Shown here piece by piece: positions 1 through 7,385 of a stretch of 15,043 bases of DNA. The stretch lies in NCBI GenBank assembly GCA_025996815.1, contig BNTT01000066.1:1-15043 (forward strand), in the 5' to 3' direction. The DNA comes from Bacteroidia bacterium. Its GTDB lineage: Bacteria > Bacteroidota > Bacteroidia > Bacteroidales > Azobacteroidaceae. A model generated the notes under the pieces. That model searched no databases and was not told where the DNA came from. It saw nothing but the letters and a program-made list of their open reading frames with translations. Each line of letters starts with the position of its first letter. Position 1 is the first letter of the stretch. The position numbers were made by a program, and so were the translations under genes.

Positions 1-85
1 CGGTGACAACTCCCGATACTTCCCATGCTGTATTCACAGGCAAAAGTATCTTCTCTAATATCTGACTTCCCGTATATTTTTCCAT
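1..85 (-). CDS. 5' end of an unidentified gene, possibly an ISL3-like transposase (partial)
   Basis: An open frame starts with ATG at 85 on the minus strand and runs off the left edge. Its first residues read MEKYTGSQILEKILLP, followed by VNTAWEVSGVVT. The start is supported by a TAATTTTG -7 box 4 bases upstream, the same short-leader arrangement as the transposase at 1510. The pattern of a short N-terminus followed by a W-E-V segment resembles the start of ISL3-family transposases, and the adjacent 22 bases up to 126 look like an IS end beginning with GG. That family assignment is from memory of the family and is weak, because the zinc-binding and catalytic parts lie outside the window. It could be any gene with a short leader. 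Confidence 0.45.
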   Translation of the reverse strand, partial: MEKYTGSQILEKILLPVNTAWEVSGVVT

Positions 86-89
86 GCCG

Positions 90-97
90 CAAAATTA
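90..97 (-). promoter_or_regulatory. -7 promoter box of the left-edge gene
   Basis: On the minus strand this reads TAATTTTG, matching the Bacteroidota -7 consensus TAnnTTTG. It lies 4 bases before the ATG at 85, which would give a leader of only a few bases. A TTG about 14 bases further upstream is a possible but closely spaced -33 element. Confidence 0.4.
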
Positions 98-104
98 CTA
101 CTTT

Positions 105-126
105 CCACACAATTCCCAGTAGAACC
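105..126. mobile_element. Probable end of an IS element inserted in the SUMF1 gene
   Basis: Read outward-in on the minus strand, this stretch starts GGTTCTACTGGGAATTG and continues to GTGTGG. Immediately to its right, at 127, the SUMF1 reading frame resumes at a well conserved point (KYSGSDALNDVAWY), while to the left nothing of SUMF1 can be read. The junction is therefore best explained as the tip of the element carrying the gene at 1-85. Only one end is in the window, so the inverted repeat and target duplication cannot be checked here. Confidence 0.4.
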
Positions 127-459
127 ATAAATATAGTGGTAGTGATGCGCTTAATGACGTGGCTTGGTATAAAGACAACAGTGTTGGCTTTGTCACTGAT
201 GTAGGCAAAAAAAAAGCCGAACGAGTTAGGCATTTATGATATGAGCGGAAATGTGTGGGAATGGTGCAGTGATTGGTATGGTGAGTATAGCAGCAGTGCG
301 CAGACCAACCCAAAAGGTGCTGCATCCGGGTCGGAGCGTGTGCTTCGTGGTGGTCACTGGGGCACCTTTGAAACGGATTGCCACCTGTCGCTTCGTCTCC
401 AGGTTCCCCCCGACACTTACACCGATGGGATAGGCTTCCGCCTGGTGCTTCCGCTGTAA
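127..459 (+). pseudogene. 3' remnant of a formylglycine-generating-enzyme/SUMF1-domain protein, frameshifted
   Basis: The C-terminal end of an FGE-sulfatase/SUMF1 domain is clear: [16 protein letters not shown] from 241, then RVLRGGHWG and [10 protein letters not shown] just before the TAA at 457-459. An upstream stretch from about 129 (KYSGSDALNDVAWYKDNSVG) belongs to the same domain but is in another frame. The two join through a run of nine A at 187-195; eight A would give [20 protein letters not shown], the expected family sequence. The 5' part is absent, replaced by a probable IS end at 126. Members of this family are fold relatives of the formylglycine-generating enzyme; many in Bacteroidota are extracellular or gliding-associated proteins with no proven oxidase role. 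As it stands the gene is dead, unless the A-run is a sequencing error, in which case it is still truncated. Confidence 0.85.
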
Positions 460-486
460 TTTTTCCCAACAACGGCAACAGACTAT

Positions 487-520
487 GTAGAAACGCGGTA
501 TGCTACGTTTCTACTTTTTT
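487..520 (+). terminator. Rho-independent terminator after the SUMF1 remnant
   Basis: GTAGAAACG at 487-495 pairs perfectly with CGTTTCTAC at 506-514, with a 10-base loop, and is followed by six T at 515-520. It lies 27 bases after the SUMF1 stop codon, as expected for a terminator on the plus strand. Confidence 0.75.
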
Positions 521-533
521 ATGATGGGCTTTC

Positions 534-554
534 AGGGCAACCGCATCAAATTTT
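534..554 (+). repeat. Left terminal inverted repeat of the ISAs1 element
   Basis: AGGGCAACCGCATCAAA plus TTTT; pairs with 1539-1559 with one mismatch. A near copy of this end, 18 of 20 bases, is found alone at 7386-7405. Confidence 0.85.
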
Positions 555-1510
555 AAGGATTTTTTTCAAATAGCCAATATCCAAGGCTGCCTTATACTGT
601 CTTTTTTTCAAACTATGCCTGTCTGTGATGGAGAGTATCTGCAAGGCAAATTTTCGCACGGTCGACAGATTCTGGGGCGCATATCCCGTTCTTGCCCGAC
701 AAGCATCTTCCTTGAAAGTTACATCCAAATGCCAGTGCAAGTGATTCTCAATGCCCCAATGTCCTCTTGCTAAAGCATTGTAATACGAAGGGTTAGATAT
801 CTGTTCGTCACTGATATAATAGCGCATTTCTTGATGTAATTCGCCCTTTATTTTTCGACTTGCCTCTATTTTGACTAACGTGAAAACATCTTTCCATGCC
901 GATAAATTTTCTTCCAACAGAAAATCTTTTGCCGGTAAAATACTACATTTACGTGTTTCTATGCGACCATGGTCAGATGTCGCCCTGAAAACAGCTCCCT
1001 CTTTTGCATTTGAAAGCATACTCTAAGTCGTCTAATAAACCTTGCTGGTTGCCTTTGACCGAAAGAAAATAGTGCCCTCCTTTGGCTACTATTTTTTCGG
1101 CTATCTTCGTTTGTGTCCCGATGGCATCTATGGACACGACCGCTGTTGCCCTTGCTGGTGGGCGAAACTCCTTTCAGTTTTTTACCATCCAACACGATTT
1201 GTTTTTCTGCCAGCACACTTAAGATTTCTTTACCGTAAGTTTCCAAACAAGTTTGCATTGCTGTGGGCTTGATGAGTCTAAAAACCCGTTCAAAAGTATC
1301 CGGAGATGGTGCGCCATGGGGCAGTCGTAATATCTCCGGCAACAGATGCCCCCGCTCCTTAGCAAACAAATGCATGTCCTGATAATCAACACCGCCGGTC
1401 AAATAGGTGCACACTGCGGTTACCAAAATGTCCAACAACAAGTGCAAGCAACGTCCCTGCACGCGAGGGTCTTCTACCCCCGCCATGTAATAATCTATGC
1501 TATGTTCCAT
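546..1510 (-). pseudogene. ISAs1-family transposase, internally deleted and frameshifted
   Basis: The N-terminal part is read from the ATG at 1510 and contains the family's VLDGKKLKGVSPTSKGNSG segment (first catalytic Asp). The frame then changes near 1145: the next recognisable segment, VVSIDAIGTQTKIAEKIV (second Asp), is one frame over and follows directly, whereas intact relatives have about 40 to 45 residues between. A further shift near 1000-1020 leads to the C-terminal part, with DHGRIETRKC and GHWGIENHLHWHLDV (catalytic Glu), ending at 546. All three DDE residues survive but in three frames, so no active enzyme can be made from this copy. The stop lies inside the left terminal repeat. 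Confidence 0.88.
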
Positions 1511-1517
1511 GGAGGTG

Positions 1518-1525
1518 CAAAGGTA
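1518..1525 (-). promoter_or_regulatory. -7 promoter box of the IS transposase
   Basis: Reads TACCTTTG on the minus strand, a full match to TAnnTTTG, with only CACCTCC between it and the ATG at 1510. The transcript would be nearly leaderless. Confidence 0.6.
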
Positions 1526-1538
1526 AGCCTTTTTAGAG

Positions 1539-1559
1539 AAATTTTGATGCGGTTGCCCT
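1539..1559 (-). repeat. Right terminal inverted repeat of the ISAs1 element
   Basis: On the minus strand AGGGCAACCGCATCAAA followed by ATTT; pairs with 534-554. The flanking host frame starts directly after it. Confidence 0.85.
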
Positions 1560-1560
1560 T

Positions 1561-1896
1561 GACCCGAGTAAGGAGAATATAGTAGTGCCGGATGTCTGGC
1601 ATAATTTAGTCGTGTCGATTAATCTTGGTATAACAAATGGTCCTAGGAATGGTGGAAATAATCCATTAGATAATGGTCAAGTGCCTAGTGTTAAAGTGTT
1701 CATAGATGGCGAATACTACTATGCCGGAAATTATGATGATCCAGATGCCCGAGGAGCCCTTGAAGCAACCTTTTTATTCCTTGCCGGTAGACCGGAGCAT
1801 GAAACTGATTGGGATGTAGCCGAGTTAGCGCTTTGGGATGTGGCGTTAACTCCTGCCCAAGTGAAAGCTGTGCAAGTAGAGATAGATGCTAGATAA
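1561..1896 (+). pseudogene. 3' remnant of a LamG/concanavalin A-like domain gene
   Basis: The frame is open from the IS edge (DPSKENIVVPDVWHNLVVSI) to the TAA at 1894-1896, with a GTG at 1585 as the only start-like codon, which is unlikely to be a true start. The sequence has the signature of the last strands of a LamG/Laminin_G_3 jelly roll: W-H-N-L-V-V near the start, KVFIDGEYYYAGNY in the middle, and DWDVAELALWDVALTPAQVK at the end. Such domains usually form part of long secreted or surface proteins. The 5' part is not found on the other side of the IS, so the gene was cut and its front lost or moved. Confidence 0.7.
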
Positions 1897-1921
1897 ATAA
1901 TACTAAAAATTTAAAAACATA

Positions 1922-2023
1922 AAGACAAAGAATGAAAAAGGATATGTAACCTCCAATGTGGACGGGAGTTTTAAACTGAACATCCTGCCGGTGTGCCACA
2001 TTGAACTGACACGCAGCAAATAA
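1922..2023 (+). pseudogene. Short gene remnant (possible CarboxypepD_reg-like fragment)
   Basis: A short frame without a convincing start ends GYVTSNVDGSFKLNIL followed by a few residues and TAA at 2021-2023. The G-x-V-T-s-N-x-D-G-s-F pattern resembles the turn region of carboxypeptidase-regulatory-like domains at the front of Bacteroidota surface proteins. It lacks the rest of the domain. Short length makes a chance frame possible. Confidence 0.3.
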
Positions 2024-2100
2024 ACAAACCGGCGTATGGCAATCAGATTAGAGGGTCAGTTACAGATTATGTCTTCACATTTTGCGCCGTCGCCTCGTTC

Positions 2101-2149
2101 GGTGTAGCTTCCGCGCTACGCCACAAGTTTCACGATTGCCGGGCTTGTG
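2101..2149. other. Two adjacent hairpins between converging gene ends
   Basis: GGTGTAGC at 2101-2108 pairs with GCTACGCC at 2115-2122 (8 bp with one G-T pair), and CACAAG at 2122-2127 pairs with CTTGTG at 2144-2149. A third small palindrome, TGCCAATCATTTGGCA, overlaps the stop of the M48 gene. There is no T-run, so these are only possible transcription-end structures for the peptidase transcript. Confidence 0.3.
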
Positions 2150-2153
2150 CCAA

Positions 2154-3227
2154 TCATTTGGCAACCAATTGATTAAACAAATCCTGCATACGCGCATGGG
2201 GAATCTCGGTATAAGCGGATTTTTCTATCATTTTGCCAATGTTTTTTGCTCGATTATCTGTTGAGGGGTGGTCTAAAATCAATTCGGGGATGTGGCTCAG
2301 TGTGTTGCCCTCTTTTTCCTGCAAGCGGTCGAAGAGGCGCAACATTCCGGTTGGGTTGATATTGTTTTGGAGCATCAGAGTGGTGCCGTGTTCGTCTGCT
2401 TCCTGTTCAAATTTGCGCGAATACGACAGGCTGTGCAGGTTTTGGGCATTTTCGGCGATGACTGCCATGATGCCATTCACGTCTGTGAATACGATGGATA
2501 TGAGGAGGTAGCCTGCCAAATTGCGGCAGAGCATTTTGACCGAATGTCGCCCGTTGATGTGCGAAACTTCGTGCCCAAGCAGTCCGGCAAGTTCGTCGTA
2601 ATTTTGCAATTGGTCTAAAAGTCCGGTATAAACCACGATATTGCCGTCCGGAAGGGCAAATGCGTTGACGGTGGGCGCGTTTACTACCCAAAAATGCAAG
2701 TCTTTCGTATTGTTCAGTTGCATTTCTTCGGCAAATTTGTTCAGCAGCACCGACCGGTCGTGGTCTTCCGCATTTTTGAGCAGGAAATTGGTGATAAACG
2801 TGTCGCCGAGGTAAGAATCGAATTGTTCGGGAATCAGCACAACCGCTTTTTCGGCAATATAGGGCAAGACCACAAAATAGCTGAGCGCAATCAATCCCAC
2901 GATGCCTGCCGCAAGAGCCACGTGGATTTTAAATCCCCATTCCACCATCCTGTGATACCAACTCAGATGGTTTTTCTGCTTCAGATGGCTTAGGAATGCA
3001 CGTTTGAATGCGGCATCTTCTATTTTCAACAAACACATCGGGTCGTTTTTGGGGCGAATTTCGACTAATTTGCCAAAAATTTCCACACCAATCTCATCAT
3101 AACGCCAGGCGATTTGTCCCTCCGGCGTTGTGAATGCTATTTCGTTCAAACGCTCGGCGAGTGCTATTTCCGCCGGTTGCGGCGTGGACGTTTTGCCGTC
3201 AAAAAAGACCCCGTTGAAGATTTCCAT
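2154..3227 (-). CDS. Membrane-anchored M48-family zinc metallopeptidase
   Basis: A protein of 357 residues. The zinc-binding motif HEVSH is at about 219-223, with the third ligand expected in FEQEAD at about 274-278; the segment NAFALPDGNIVVYTGLL just upstream is typical of M48B/Oma1-like peptidases. A single hydrophobic segment, about 102-123, precedes the catalytic domain, and the first 100 residues form a separate soluble region like that seen in other DUF898-linked M48 proteins. Family members degrade misfolded or membrane-associated proteins; the target here is unknown. The ATG at 3227 is chosen: it overlaps the TGA of the upstream gene as TGATG, implying coupled translation. An in-frame TTG one codon earlier is the only alternative. 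Confidence 0.9.
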   Translation of the reverse strand: MEIFNGVFFDGKTSTPQPAEIALAERLNEIAFTTPEGQIAWRYDEIGVEIFGKLVEIRPKNDPMCLLKIEDAAFKRAFLSHLKQKNHLSWYHRMVEWGFKIHVALAAGIVGLIALSYFVVLPYIAEKAVVLIPEQFDSYLGDTFITNFLLKNAEDHDRSVLLNKFAEEMQLNNTKDLHFWVVNAPTVNAFALPDGNIVVYTGLLDQLQNYDELAGLLGHEVSHINGRHSVKMLCRNLAGYLLISIVFTDVNGIMAVIAENAQNLHSLSYSRKFEQEADEHGTTLMLQNNINPTGMLRLFDRLQEKEGNTLSHIPELILDHPSTDNRAKNIGKMIEKSAYTEIPHARMQDLFNQLVAK

Positions 3228-4276
3228 CAAAATAAATCAAAATCGAAGAAGTCGGCGGCATCGGCGCCTGTGGCATCGCTGTAATTATCTTCGGTTTGCT
3301 GCAAAGTCAATAAATCAATATCGCCTTCCAGATGAATGTTGTTGAGGAGAAATCTCATTTGGCGTATTTCCGCCCAGGCAAAGCCAATGCCCAAGGTCAG
3401 AACGACGATGAGGAAATTGCCCACTGCCAAATTGAACACTTTTCCGGCAGTTGCCGTTGAGGAAAACCGAATGCACCGGTCGCCTTTTTGGAGTGTTATT
3501 CCATCAATATAATAGTCGAATAAATCGCGATACCACCAAAAACTGTAAATACCCAAAGTGATAATTGTCAGGAAATAGCCTTTCAAACAGAGCCAGAAAA
3601 AATCATAGCCATCGCCATTATATTTCGCTTCCACATCGCCCATACGGATATTCCCAATCAGGTATTTGCGCATATTGATGGTCATCCACGCATTATAAAT
3701 GCCGAAAGTAATCACGGTGAGACCTATCCATTTGAGGCATTTCCACAAAAATTCGTTCCGGTTGCCGCGATAGCCAAAGCGAATGCCCCGCCACGAAGTC
3801 CGCGACATACGATAGCGGTAAGCCCCGTGGATGGCTAAAGGCATCAAAGCAAATATCCCTAAATACAAAATAATGATGCCCACATAGGGATGTTTCAGAG
3901 CCGTAAACAAGCCAACTATGAAGAAGAAAACAAAAATCAGGGCATACAATTTCAGCATCCCGATAAACATTTCTTTGCCTGTGCCGTGAAAAGCAAACCG
4001 GTCGCCGGCAAAAGAAGTGGAGCCGTACATATATTTTCGTGTTCGTGCTCTTGCCCAAGGGTAGTAAATGCCTAAGGTGCAAATAGTTAACAACCAATTG
4101 ACGATGACAATACCGAAATATTCACTGCCTGTGCCGTGAAATTCCAGCGCGTAATTGTCCGATGCCGTTTCCGCCACCGCTGCCTGCACGTTCGGCAATT
4201 CATAGCCGCAGGCAGTGCAATACTTGTTGTGCGCTTTGCTTTCTGCGCCGCATTGAGAGCAAATAATTTTATCCAT
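3227..4276 (-). CDS. Zinc-ribbon DUF898 (YjgN-like) multi-pass membrane protein
   Basis: A protein of 349 residues starting with a zinc ribbon (C6-x2-C9 and C20-x2-C23), then a DUF898/YjgN domain with about six hydrophobic segments. A four-fold internal pattern is visible: TLGIYYPWARARTRKYMYG, TFGIYNAWMTINMRKYL, TLGIYSFWWYRDLFDYY and TLGIGFAWAEIRQMRFLL, each joining the end of a membrane helix to a basic, aromatic amphipathic stretch. The molecular function of the family is not established. Its pairing with an M48 peptidase is a recurrent arrangement, suggesting that the peptidase acts on or with this protein at the membrane. The start at 4276 follows a TATCTTTG box 25 bases upstream. The C-terminal tail is acidic and rich in Asp and Phe. 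Confidence 0.88.
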   Translation of the reverse strand: MDKIICSQCGAESKAHNKYCTACGYELPNVQAAVAETASDNYALEFHGTGSEYFGIVIVNWLLTICTLGIYYPWARARTRKYMYGSTSFAGDRFAFHGTGKEMFIGMLKLYALIFVFFFIVGLFTALKHPYVGIIILYLGIFALMPLAIHGAYRYRMSRTSWRGIRFGYRGNRNEFLWKCLKWIGLTVITFGIYNAWMTINMRKYLIGNIRMGDVEAKYNGDGYDFFWLCLKGYFLTIITLGIYSFWWYRDLFDYYIDGITLQKGDRCIRFSSTATAGKVFNLAVGNFLIVVLTLGIGFAWAEIRQMRFLLNNIHLEGDIDLLTLQQTEDNYSDATGADAADFFDFDLF

Positions 4277-4301
4277 GATGTAAAGTGTTTTTATTCGGAT
4301 G

Positions 4302-4309
4302 CAAAGATA
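4302..4309 (-). promoter_or_regulatory. -7 promoter box of the DUF898-M48 unit
   Basis: Reads TATCTTTG on the minus strand, a full TAnnTTTG match, placed between the uvrA stop (4326) and the ATG at 4276. It indicates that the two downstream genes are transcribed from their own promoter as well as any uvrA read-through. Confidence 0.55.
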
Positions 4310-4325
4310 ATGATTTTTTTTCGGA

Positions 4326-7124
4326 TTACGCCAATTTTTCTTTCAAAAAAGGAGCCGTAACAGACTTTTTATTGCCCACAACCTCTTCCGGCGTGCCAAC
4401 CGCCACAAGATGTCCGCCCAATTCTCCCCCCACGGGACCAAGGTCAATCACATAGTCAGCCATTTTTATCACATCGAGATTGTGCTCAATCACCACGATG
4501 GTGTGCCCGCGCTCAATCAGGGCATCGAAGGCGCGCATCAGCGTTTTTATGTCGTGAAAATGCAGTCCTGTCGTTGGTTCATCGAAGATGAAGAGGGTGG
4601 GTTGCGCCTTTTCTTCGCTGAGGTGGAATGCCAATTTCACGCGCTGATTTTCGCCGCCGGAGAGGGTGGACGAACTCTGTCCGAGTTTCACGTAGCCCAA
4701 ACCCACGTCTTGCAGTGTCTTGAGTTTTTTGGCGATTTTGCGGGTGGTGGGCGATTGTTCGCACGTTGCGGAGAAGAATGCAACTGCCTCATCGACAGTC
4801 ATTTCGAGCACGTCGTAGATATTTTTGTCGTGGTATTTGACTTCCAGAACGTCTTTTTTGAATCGCTGACCGTGGCACGCCTCGCATTCGAGCACCACGT
4901 CTGCCATAAATTGCATCTCCACCGTGATGGTGCCGTCGCCCTTGCACTCCTCGCAGCGACCGCCGTCGGTGTTGAACGAGAAAAAGGCGGGGGAGAAATT
5001 CAGTTGTTTGGCGAGCGGCAGGTCGGCAAAAAGTTTGCGGATTTCGTCGTAAGCCTTGATGTAAGACACTGCATTAGAGCGCGATGAGCGACCAATCGGG
5101 TTTTGGTCAACAAATTCCACCCCGCGCAGCAGCATCAAATCGCCCGAAAGTGCAGTGGCTGCCATCGCAAGTGTCTTGTGTCCGTCAAAATGCTGTTTCA
5201 ATGCCTTGTAGAGCACATCGCGCACGAGCGATGACTTGCCCGAGCCGCTCACGCCGGTTACCACCGTCATCACATTGAGCGGAAAATGCACATTCACATT
5301 CTTCAAATTATGTTCGCGCGCACCCTCAATATAAATGGAATTGTTCCACTTGCGGCGGTGTTTCGGCACGTCTATTCGCGCCTTGCCGGTGAGATAATCG
5401 GCTGTATGACTGTTAGTTGCAGCATCCAATTGTTGGGGCACGCCCTGAAAAACCACCTCGCCGCCCAACTGTCCGGCATCGGGACCAATGTCTATGATAT
5501 AATCCGCCGCCCGCATAATTTCTTCGTCGTGCTCCACCACCACCACCGTGTTGCCAAGGGATTGCAGTTGTCGCAACACTTTGATTAGCAGCCCCGTATC
5601 GCGTGAGTGCAGCCCGATACTCGGCTCGTCGAGGATATACAGCGACCCCACCAGACTGCTCCCCAGCGAGGTGGCGAGGTTGATGCGCTGACTTTCGCCG
5701 CCCGACAATGTGGACGACAGGCGGTCGAGCGTTAGATAGCCCAGCCCCACATCGTTCAAGAATTGCAGGCGGTTGTTGATTTCCGTCAGTAGCCGTTTGG
5801 CAATTTGGGCATCCTGATTGTCTAATTTCAGGTCTGCAAACCACGTTTTCAGTGTGCTGATGGGCTGCACGACCAGTTCGGAGATATTTTTGCCGCCCAC
5901 TTTCACGTAGAGAGCGGGCTGTTTCAGGCGCGTGCCGCCACAGGTTGGGCAGGTGGTTTTGCCCCGATAGCGCGCCAGCATCACCCGAAATTGTATCTTG
6001 TATTGATTTTCTTCCACAAACCGGAAAAACGCATTGATGCCCGCCACCTGCTTGTTGCCGTGCCACAGCAGGTCTTTTTGCGCTTGCGTGAGTTCGGAAT
6101 AGGCGCGATGAATCGGGAAATTCTGCTTTCCTGCCACGCGGATAAACTCCTTTTTCCACTCGCTCATCACCTCACTCTTCCAGCAGGTGACGGCATCCTC
6201 AAACACCGACAGCGTGGGGTTGGGAATCACCAACTCCTCCGCAATGCCCACCGCCCGACCGAAGCCTTCGCACGTGGAACAAGCCCCCACAGGGCTGTTG
6301 AAATTAAACATCAGGTCGCTCGGCTCCTCAAACACAATGCCGTCTGCCTCATATTTATTGGAAAATTCGCGCACGACAACGCCCTTTTCGGTGTAAACCT
6401 TCAGCAGACATTGCCCCTGCCCCTCAAAAAAAGCCGTGCCCACCGAATCGGCGAAGCGATTGGCAACAGCCGGCTCCTTGGAGGCGGTGATGCGGTCGAT
6501 TAACAAAAACATGTCATTGCGGGCTTGACCCGCAATCCCCCCGTTTTTAATAACCTCCTCAATACTAAGCGTTTCTCCATCAATTTCAACGCGCGAAAGC
6601 CCCTCTTTGAGGTACGTCGCCAACTGTTCGGTCAGAGTGCTGTCGGCAGTCGGGGCTATCCGCGTCATCAACGCCACCCGCGTGCCCTCCGGCTCGCTCT
6701 GCATCGCTTTTATCACATCGCCCACCTGATGCTTCTGCACCACGTCGCCGGAAACGGGCGAAACGGTCTTGCCAACCCGCGCGAAAAGCATCCGCAGGTA
6801 GTCGTAGAGTTCAGTGGAAGTGCCCACCGTCGAGCGCGAATTGCGCGTGTTCACCTTCTGCTCAATCGCGATGGCGGGCGGGATGCCCTTGATGAAGTCC
6901 GTTTCGGGCTTTTTCATCCGCCCGAGGAACATACGCGCGTAGGACGAGAGGCTTTCGACATACCGCCGCTGTCCTTCGGCGTAGAGGGTGTCGAACGCGA
7001 GCGACGACTTGCCGGAGCCGGACAAACCCGTCACGACAATCAGTTTGTTGCGCGGAATTTCGATGTCAATATTCTTCAGATTATTGACCCGTGCGCCGTG
7101 TACTTGAATATTTGTTTCTGCCAT
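4326..7124 (-). CDS. uvrA: UvrA, DNA-damage recognition ATPase of nucleotide excision repair
   Basis: UvrA dimers find bulky DNA lesions and load UvrB. The 932 residues carry both ABC modules: Walker [10 protein letters not shown] at about 33-41 and GVSGSGKSS near 630; signatures LSGGESQR near 476 and LSGGENQR near 820; Walker [13 protein letters not shown] and [12 protein letters not shown]. The C-terminal zinc module is complete (CEECKGDG and CEACHGQRF). The first zinc module has only its second Cys pair ([10 protein letters not shown]); the first pair is replaced by a Cys-free stretch ending [14 protein letters not shown]. The start at 7124 ([15 protein letters not shown]) fits the family; an upstream in-frame TTG at 7244 lies inside a promoter box and is rejected. 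About residues 195-204 ([10 protein letters not shown]) come from an inserted palindromic repeat. Bacteroidota often have two UvrA paralogues; this could be either. Confidence 0.95.
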   Translation of the reverse strand: MAETNIQVHGARVNNLKNIDIEIPRNKLIVVTGLSGSGKSSLAFDTLYAEGQRRYVESLSSYARMFLGRMKKPETDFIKGIPPAIAIEQKVNTRNSRSTVGTSTELYDYLRMLFARVGKTVSPVSGDVVQKHQVGDVIKAMQSEPEGTRVALMTRIAPTADSTLTEQLATYLKEGLSRVEIDGETLSIEEVIKNGGIAGQARNDMFLLIDRITASKEPAVANRFADSVGTAFFEGQGQCLLKVYTEKGVVVREFSNKYEADGIVFEEPSDLMFNFNSPVGACSTCEGFGRAVGIAEELVIPNPTLSVFEDAVTCWKSEVMSEWKKEFIRVAGKQNFPIHRAYSELTQAQKDLLWHGNKQVAGINAFFRFVEENQYKIQFRVMLARYRGKTTCPTCGGTRLKQPALYVKVGGKNISELVVQPISTLKTWFADLKLDNQDAQIAKRLLTEINNRLQFLNDVGLGYLTLDRLSSTLSGGESQRINLATSLGSSLVGSLYILDEPSIGLHSRDTGLLIKVLRQLQSLGNTVVVVEHDEEIMRAADYIIDIGPDAGQLGGEVVFQGVPQQLDAATNSHTADYLTGKARIDVPKHRRKWNNSIYIEGAREHNLKNVNVHFPLNVMTVVTGVSGSGKSSLVRDVLYKALKQHFDGHKTLAMAATALSGDLMLLRGVEFVDQNPIGRSSRSNAVSYIKAYDEIRKLFADLPLAKQLNFSPAFFSFNTDGGRCEECKGDGTITVEMQFMADVVLECEACHGQRFKKDVLEVKYHDKNIYDVLEMTVDEAVAFFSATCEQSPTTRKIAKKLKTLQDVGLGYVKLGQSSSTLSGGENQRVKLAFHLSEEKAQPTLFIFDEPTTGLHFHDIKTLMRAFDALIERGHTIVVIEHNLDVIKMADYVIDLGPVGGELGGHLVAVGTPEEVVGNKKSVTAPFLKEKLA
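6513..6540. repeat. Palindromic dispersed-type repeat inserted in frame within uvrA
   Basis: ATTGCGGG at 6516-6523 pairs perfectly with CCCGCAAT at 6529-6536 across the loop CTTGA; the unit runs from GTC to CCCC. In the uvrA frame it is read as [10 protein letters not shown]. It sits between the segment ending LSIEEVIK and the segment LLIDRIT, which are normally nearly adjacent in the family. Repeats of this type are better known between genes. Confidence 0.65.
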
Positions 7125-7144
7125 TGTCTCTTTTTTGTGGGGTA

Positions 7145-7152
7145 CAAAGGTA
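7145..7152 (-). promoter_or_regulatory. uvrA: -7 promoter box of uvrA
   Basis: Reads TACCTTTG on the minus strand, 20 bases before the uvrA ATG at 7124. No clear -33 TTTG is seen at the usual distance. Confidence 0.5.
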
Positions 7153-7241
7153 CGCTTTTTATTTAAAAAAAGAATAGGTTGTCTCACGACAACCTCAATC
7201 TCATTGTTAACCTTAAATCTAATACCATGAAAAACACAGTG

Positions 7242-7249
7242 CAAAGGTA
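7242..7249 (-). promoter_or_regulatory. uvrA: Second, upstream -7 promoter box for uvrA
   Basis: Another TACCTTTG on the minus strand, followed by CACTG, about 117 bases before the uvrA start. The TTG that would extend the uvrA frame is part of this box, which argues against that extension. Two promoters would let uvrA have a basal and a regulated transcript, but this is inference. Confidence 0.4.
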
Positions 7250-7296
7250 AGCATAAATATGTTATAAAACATCCTTTTTCAGCAGGTTTTTCGAGA

Positions 7297-7357
7297 AATC
7301 CCGCATTTTTAACAAAGTTTAACCTCTGAAAGCCGCGAAAACGGGATTGTAAACTTT
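7297..7357. other. Interleaved inverted repeats after the receptor gene
   Basis: AATCCCG at 7297-7303 pairs with CGGGATT at 7342-7348, and AAAGTTTA at 7314-7321 pairs with TAAACTTT at 7350-7357. The two pairs cross, as in an H-type pseudoknot. It lies in the roughly 200-base gap between the receptor gene and uvrA, which otherwise holds only the IS-end-like sequence and a uvrA promoter box. Confidence 0.3.
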
Positions 7358-7385
7358 TTTTATGTTTTTATTCGAAGGCTTTTTT

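Larger units (their letters stand above)
534..1559 (-). mobile_element. Decayed ISAs1-family insertion sequence
   Basis: Bounded by inverted repeats: 534-554 (AGGGCAACCGCATCAAA then TTTT) and 1539-1559, matching at 20 of 21 positions. It encloses a single transposase gene with ISAs1-type motifs. At about 1.03 kb it is shorter than usual for the family, consistent with the internal deletion seen in the transposase. No target-site duplication is visible in the flanks (left flank ends GATGGGCTTT, right flank begins GACCCGAGTA). It separates a SUMF1 remnant from a LamG remnant. Confidence 0.85.

Noticed and set aside
98..478. Minus-strand open frame of 126 codons
   Set aside because: It lies opposite the recognisable SUMF1 domain, has no family resemblance and is a shadow of that coding sequence.
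1585..1896. Independent small gene starting at GTG 1585
   Set aside because: The frame is open back to the IS edge and begins mid-domain, so it is a truncated gene rather than a small complete one.
2054..2063. GGTCAGTTAC shared with 7409-7418
   Set aside because: Ten matching bases in 15 kb can occur by chance and neither flank extends the match.
7125..7244. Longer uvrA product starting at a TTG at 7244
   Set aside because: The TTG is the end of a TACCTTTG promoter box, a second such box lies inside the extension, and the family N-terminus begins at the ATG at 7124.
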